A DNA stretch of 64,000 bases from Stramentimicrobium sp964433555 (GTDB lineage Bacteria; Atribacterota; Phoenicimicrobiia; Phoenicimicrobiales; Stramentimicrobiaceae). Location: assembly GCA_964433555.1 (NCBI GenBank), contig CAYSRG010000003.1, forward strand, positions 86,649 through 150,648, given 5' to 3'. Made by a program: the position numbers and the translations under genes. This document shows positions 60,804 through 64,000 of the stretch, one piece after another (the stretch's first letter is position 1; each line of letters begins with the position of its first letter). The notes under the pieces were generated by a model. That model did not search any database. It was not told where the DNA came from and worked only from the letters and a program-made list of their open reading frames with translations.

Positions 60804-62459
60804 TTATTTCTCTATATCACAATAAATATGTTTGATATACTGTCCACTAATAGAGGTGGTCAATCCTTTAACCCAGGATTGAACTGCTACTGCACCCCTA
60901 TCATACATGAAGGGGATACAAGGAGCGATATCGGCAAATAATGCTTCTGCTTGATTAAGGATTTCAGCTCGTTTAACTAAATCAGTTTCCTGGTTTGCCT
61001 TATCCATCAGTGCATCATACTCCGGATTTTCAAAAGTAACACCCATATCCATTGATCCAGAATTCCAATACCACATAAAGGTTTTGGGATCATCATAAGC
61101 CGCACCCCAACCGGATCGAGCAAAATCATATGCTAAAGCAGGTTTATACAAGCTATTCCAGAATTGATTCCCAGTTGCCTGAGTCACATTGACCTTAAGG
61201 CCTAACTCTCTAAAAATACTCAACCAATAAGCTGATATAGTTGTTGGATCGTCAACGCCCTGACTGGTCAGGAAATCAAAGGTGGGGAATTGGTCAACAG
61301 AGGTGTATCCCATATCTTCCAGGACCTTATCCATATACTCCTTGGACTTGGCAAGATCAGGTGTCTCCTGATGATATTTCCCGATATTCATGCTCACTTC
61401 ACCCCAGGTCTTGCCAGAGTATATTGCTATTCCTGCTGGAACTTGAACTGTTGCTGGTGATCCATTTCCCTTCAACACATTCTCAACAAAGCCCTTACGG
61501 TCAAGTGCACATGATATAGCCTTCATAAAATTAGGATTGCTTAGTATTTTCCCCTTCACCGGGTCATTATGCCCATGTCTATTTAGAGCAATATATCTGA
61601 CGATTGCCTTATCGTATCTTAATAAAAGTCTTTTTTCCTCATATTCAAGTATTTCAGTCCCACTGGTTGGCTCGTAGTATTCAATTTCTCCGTTGTCAAA
61701 CATATTACGTCTGGTTTTTTCCTCGGGTATAACATAGACAATAATCTTATCCAGTTTTATCTCATCCTTATTCCAGTAATCCGGATTCTTTACCATGACT
61801 AATTTATCTTCCTGTTTCCATTCTGTTAAGATAAATGGGCCACAGCTGGCTAAAGACTCTGCAGTTGCTCCATATCCATCACCATATTTTTCTACCAGAT
61901 CTTCCCGACCAGGGTAAGAGTAATAGTCCATAACACCCATGAAATAAGGAGCCGGGTTTTCCAGAGTAATCACCAGTGTTTTATCATCAATTGCCTTTGC
62001 ACCTAATTCATCTGGTGAAACCTCTCCAGCCCTTAATTTGGCTCCATTTTTAATATCATCTACATTTTGACTTGCTGGACAAATTTCAAACATTCGAACA
62101 AAGGCATGTACAAAGTCTCCAGCTGTGATTGGCTTACCATCAGACCATTTTGCATCTCGTAAATGGAAAGTATAGGTTATTCCGTCATCAGATATTTCCC
62201 AAGATTCTGCTAATCCAGGGAAAACATTGCCATCACGTATACGCACAAGAGGCTCAAAGATGGCACTTTGAATTACAGCATGCTGCAGGGATAGCAATAC
62301 ACGTGGATCTAAATTGTCCAGTCCTGCATTAGCGGCAATACGAAATACTTTCTCTTCCGATTGTGCAATTGGATTTATAGTAATGGTTAAGAATAAGAAT
62401 ATTAATAATAGACCAAAAACCATTCTTAAAAAACCCCTATTTAATGTAACAGTTCTCAT
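60804..62459 (-). CDS. oppA: Peptide-binding protein of the ABC transporter (SBP family 5)
   Basis: This 551-residue binding protein has a signal segment (about 13-33, ending IAQSEEKVFRIA, no lipobox cysteine), so it is likely free or anchored in the periplasm. The family 5 solute-binding motifs follow: GLAESWEISDDGITYTFHLR, DAKWSDGKPITAGDFVHAFV, AIDDKTLVITLENPAPYF and the C-terminal QETDLVKRAEILNQAEALFA. It delivers peptides to OppBCDF. A strong GGAGG ribosome site precedes ATG 62459. An operator-like palindrome lies 192 bp upstream. It begins the importer-peptidase block after lacI. Confidence 0.93.
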   Translation of the reverse strand: MRTVTLNRGFLRMVFGLLLIFLFLTITINPIAQSEEKVFRIAANAGLDNLDPRVLLSLQHAVIQSAIFEPLVRIRDGNVFPGLAESWEISDDGITYTFHLRDAKWSDGKPITAGDFVHAFVRMFEICPASQNVDDIKNGAKLRAGEVSPDELGAKAIDDKTLVITLENPAPYFMGVMDYYSYPGREDLVEKYGDGYGATAESLASCGPFILTEWKQEDKLVMVKNPDYWNKDEIKLDKIIVYVIPEEKTRRNMFDNGEIEYYEPTSGTEILEYEEKRLLLRYDKAIVRYIALNRHGHNDPVKGKILSNPNFMKAISCALDRKGFVENVLKGNGSPATVQVPAGIAIYSGKTWGEVSMNIGKYHQETPDLAKSKEYMDKVLEDMGYTSVDQFPTFDFLTSQGVDDPTTISAYWLSIFRELGLKVNVTQATGNQFWNSLYKPALAYDFARSGWGAAYDDPKTFMWYWNSGSMDMGVTFENPEYDALMDKANQETDLVKRAEILNQAEALFADIAPCIPFMYDRGAVAVQSWVKGLTTSISGQYIKHIYCDIEK

Positions 62460-62807
62460 AATTCAAATACCTCCGTTTTTTTATTGAATTCTGCATTTTA
62501 TAGAACAAATTAATTTAGTAATATTTTAAAATTAAAAAATTTTAAAAAGAAAGTTTAAAAACAGACATAAAATTGTCATTTTTCTACGTTCTGCAGTTCT
62601 ACCTATGATTTATTACCACACTTTAAATCATAAGACATACCTCCCCTTTTGTAAAAGTTTACCATGAGCAGATCTATCTTAGCTACTTAAAGCTTTAATA
62701 ATTTTTTACTACTTTGTATATTTTTGTGCAATTAGTTTGTCGGTATTTTAAGCTCTTAGATTTCATAAGCATAATTTAACCACGGTTACTATTTATTAGT
62801 TGATAAT
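62460..62807. other. Intergenic region between lacI and oppA with operator-like site
   Basis: This 348-bp AT-rich stretch includes GTAAAAGTTTAC at 62652-62663, an imperfect match to a LacI-type palindrome such as GTAAACGTTTAC. That site could let the LacI protein regulate oppA and the peptidase block. I could not assign a clear -35/-10 pair for oppA. No gene is evident. Confidence 0.45.
62652..62663. promoter_or_regulatory. Possible LacI-type operator upstream of oppA
   Basis: GTAAAAGTTTAC has perfect GTAAA/TTTAC arms with centre AG in place of the usual CG. It is similar to the operators over the lacI promoter (63872-63901). This supports, but does not prove, that the LacI protein regulates the importer. 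Confidence 0.4.
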
Positions 62808-63827
62808 TTATTCTGCCTTCTTTATAGTAGAATTTCTGACAATAAGTTCTGTATTTAGAGTCGTAATAGTAGGTTTACGTTCTGAATTTTCTTCTTTATT
62901 TTCAATCTTTCTTATCAACAATTCAGTTGCTGTAGAGCCAACTTGATAAACAGGCTGTCTTATCACCGTAATTGGTGTTTCTAATATTACTGCCCAATCT
63001 GAATCGTCAAAACAGACAATGCCTATATCTTTAGGTATTTTAAAATTCATTTCTTTAATCGCAAACAATGCACCAATAGACATATCTATATTGGTAGTGA
63101 AGATTGCTTCTGGTTTGTTTGATTGATTCAATAATTCTTTAGTTAATTTTCTACCACTTTCTTTCTTGAAATCACCAATTTTAATCAGATCATCATCTCT
63201 TTTTATACCGGCATCTTTTAATGCACGTAAATAACCCTTCAGCCTTTCCGCGCCAGTAGTTCGGTCGAGGTAACCATTTACTATTCCAATTTTTCTATAT
63301 CCTTGTTCTATTAAATGTCTCACAGCCTTATAAGCACCAATTACATTATTAACCAATATGGCATCACATTCTAATCCATCTACCAGCCTATCTATCAACA
63401 CAACCTTAATTCCTAAGTCTATTAGATGTTTAATATACTCTGAGTTTTTACCAGTAGGAGTCAGTATTATTCCGTCTACTCTACTAGACTTTAAAACTTT
63501 TAGATAATTTAGTTCTTTCTCAGGATTTTCATCTCCATTACACAATATGGTGTTATATCCAAACTTATTGGCGGTATCCTCAACTGACTTTGCTATTTCA
63601 GAATAAAACTGAGAGAGAACATTGCCCACAATTATCCCGATAGAATTGGTTTTCTTTTGTCTCAGGCTTCTGGCAACTGCATTTACTTCATAATCTAATT
63701 CTGATACAGCCTTAAGTACTTTTTTTCTAGTCTTTTCTCTGACACCGGGGTAATTTCTTAAAACTCTTGATACAGTTGCTGTAGAAAATCCTGCTTTTTC
63801 AGCTACATTTTTTATATTTATTCTCAT
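62808..63827 (-). CDS. LacI-family transcriptional regulator
   Basis: This 339-residue regulator has the LacI helix-turn-helix and hinge at the N-terminus: RINIKNVAEKAGFSTATVSR, then VLRNYPGVREKTRKKVLKAV and a periplasmic-binding-protein-like sensor (NSIGIIVGNVLSQFYSEIAK; DGIILTPTGKNSEYIKHLID; GIVCFDDSDWAVIL). The ligand is probably a small sugar or nucleoside-like molecule in most relatives. Two operator-like sites cover its own promoter. It lies 348 bp before oppA on the same strand; a sugar-type regulator next to a peptide importer is unexpected. An AAAGAG ribosome site precedes ATG 63827. Confidence 0.9.
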   Translation of the reverse strand: MRINIKNVAEKAGFSTATVSRVLRNYPGVREKTRKKVLKAVSELDYEVNAVARSLRQKKTNSIGIIVGNVLSQFYSEIAKSVEDTANKFGYNTILCNGDENPEKELNYLKVLKSSRVDGIILTPTGKNSEYIKHLIDLGIKVVLIDRLVDGLECDAILVNNVIGAYKAVRHLIEQGYRKIGIVNGYLDRTTGAERLKGYLRALKDAGIKRDDDLIKIGDFKKESGRKLTKELLNQSNKPEAIFTTNIDMSIGALFAIKEMNFKIPKDIGIVCFDDSDWAVILETPITVIRQPVYQVGSTATELLIRKIENKEENSERKPTITTLNTELIVRNSTIKKAE

Positions 63828-63871
63828 TGCTCTTTACCGATAATTGATACTAAAATTTGAAAAAACACCTA

Positions 63872-63901
63872 TGTTAACGTTTACATTTGTAATCGTTTTC
63901 A
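63872..63901. promoter_or_regulatory. Two tandem LacI/CcpA-type operators at the lacI promoter
   Basis: TGTTAACGTTTACA (63872-63885) and, after 2 bp, TGTAATCGTTTTCA (63888-63901), the latter reading TGAAAACGATTACA on the minus strand. Both have the central CG typical of LacI-family operators. The second touches the -10 box, so binding would block transcription of lacI. Confidence 0.65.
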
Positions 63902-63929
63902 TTATAAATGAATGTTATTCTGTTGTCAA
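63901..63929 (-). promoter_or_regulatory. lacI promoter (TTGACA-17-TATAAT)
   Basis: On the minus strand TTGACA is at 63924-63929 and TATAAT at 63901-63906, separated by exactly 17 bp. Operator-like sites lie directly downstream. The shared AT-rich element is just upstream at 63946-63997. Confidence 0.8.
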
Positions 63930-63945
63930 TATTTTGAATTAACTC

Positions 63946-63997
63946 TGTCAATTAAAAATTAAAACTGCACACTTTTATACATGATTTAAAGTTTAAA
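63946..63997 (-). repeat. Shared AT-rich upstream element, copy 2 (lacI promoter)
   Basis: Inverted copy of 26813-26864 with three mismatches over 52 bp. Its terminal TTGACA ends 16 bp before the lacI -35 box. It reaches almost to the window edge, so the true repeat could be longer. Confidence 0.75.
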
Positions 63998-64000
63998 ATT

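Noticed and set aside
1..64000. tRNA, rRNA, CRISPR arrays, insertion sequences
   Set aside because: I looked in the gaps for TTCGA-type T-arms, conserved rRNA words, regularly spaced repeats and transposase motifs and found none that I could support by eye.

Overview
The window is AT-rich bacterial chromosome, densely coded and mostly transcribed on the minus strand. TolC-type outer-membrane proteins and a MacA-like periplasmic adaptor point to a cell with two membranes. A T-box riboswitch, strong AGGAGG-type ribosome sites, Fe-S MinD-like ATPases, NifX-like proteins and radical SAM enzymes point to an anaerobe with Firmicutes-like regulation. This combination would fit Atribacterota or a diderm clostridial lineage such as Halanaerobiia. 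That placement is an inference from gene content; no rRNA gene is present to settle it. I saw no tRNA, rRNA, CRISPR array, transposase or prophage gene.

Layout. 0-7.3 kb: a partial SDR gene, a SIMPL protein, rlmD, a methyltransferase remnant, an MBL hydrolase, a DUF4342 protein, and a thiol-redox group (thioredoxin-CcdA fusion, a redoxin without the usual cysteines, a DUF1573 lipoprotein) with a truncated arsR between its two halves. 7.3-17.8 kb: an aminotransferase, a radical SAM protein, then a metal/Fe-S cluster (two ferredoxin-MinD ATPases, a Gly-rich zinc-ribbon protein, two NifX-like proteins, fur) with two Fur boxes, a nitroreductase, an ICMT-like methyltransferase, and a radical SAM/TetR pair. 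18.3-25.9 kb: a MacAB-like efflux operon with two TolC proteins, divergent from marR and a MATE pump; it looks richer in GC than its surroundings. 26.8-30.9 kb: T-box leader and ilvB-ilvH-ilvC. 31-35.7 kb: an ApbE/FMN-binding pair and a PAS-GAF-PAS-GAF-GGDEF-HD-GYP protein.

35.8-47.4 kb: a carbohydrate block with a PfkB kinase, a sorbose-1-phosphate reductase-like dehydrogenase, a polyol-type SDR, a PHP protein, a fused 2-oxoacid dehydrogenase E1, its E2, L-fucose isomerase and a FucU mutarotase. 48-63.8 kb: a LacI-type regulator, an Opp/Dpp peptide importer and seven different peptidases or amidohydrolases. Several of these families act on beta-aspartyl, D-amino or N-blocked peptides, so the block looks like a salvage route for chemically altered peptides.

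The main non-coding signals are the T-box; a shared AT-rich element about two helical turns upstream of three TTGACA-17 promoters (fur, the ilv T-box transcript, lacI); operator-like palindromes for MarR, TetR, Fur and LacI; and small hairpin repeats on both sides of the ilv operon.
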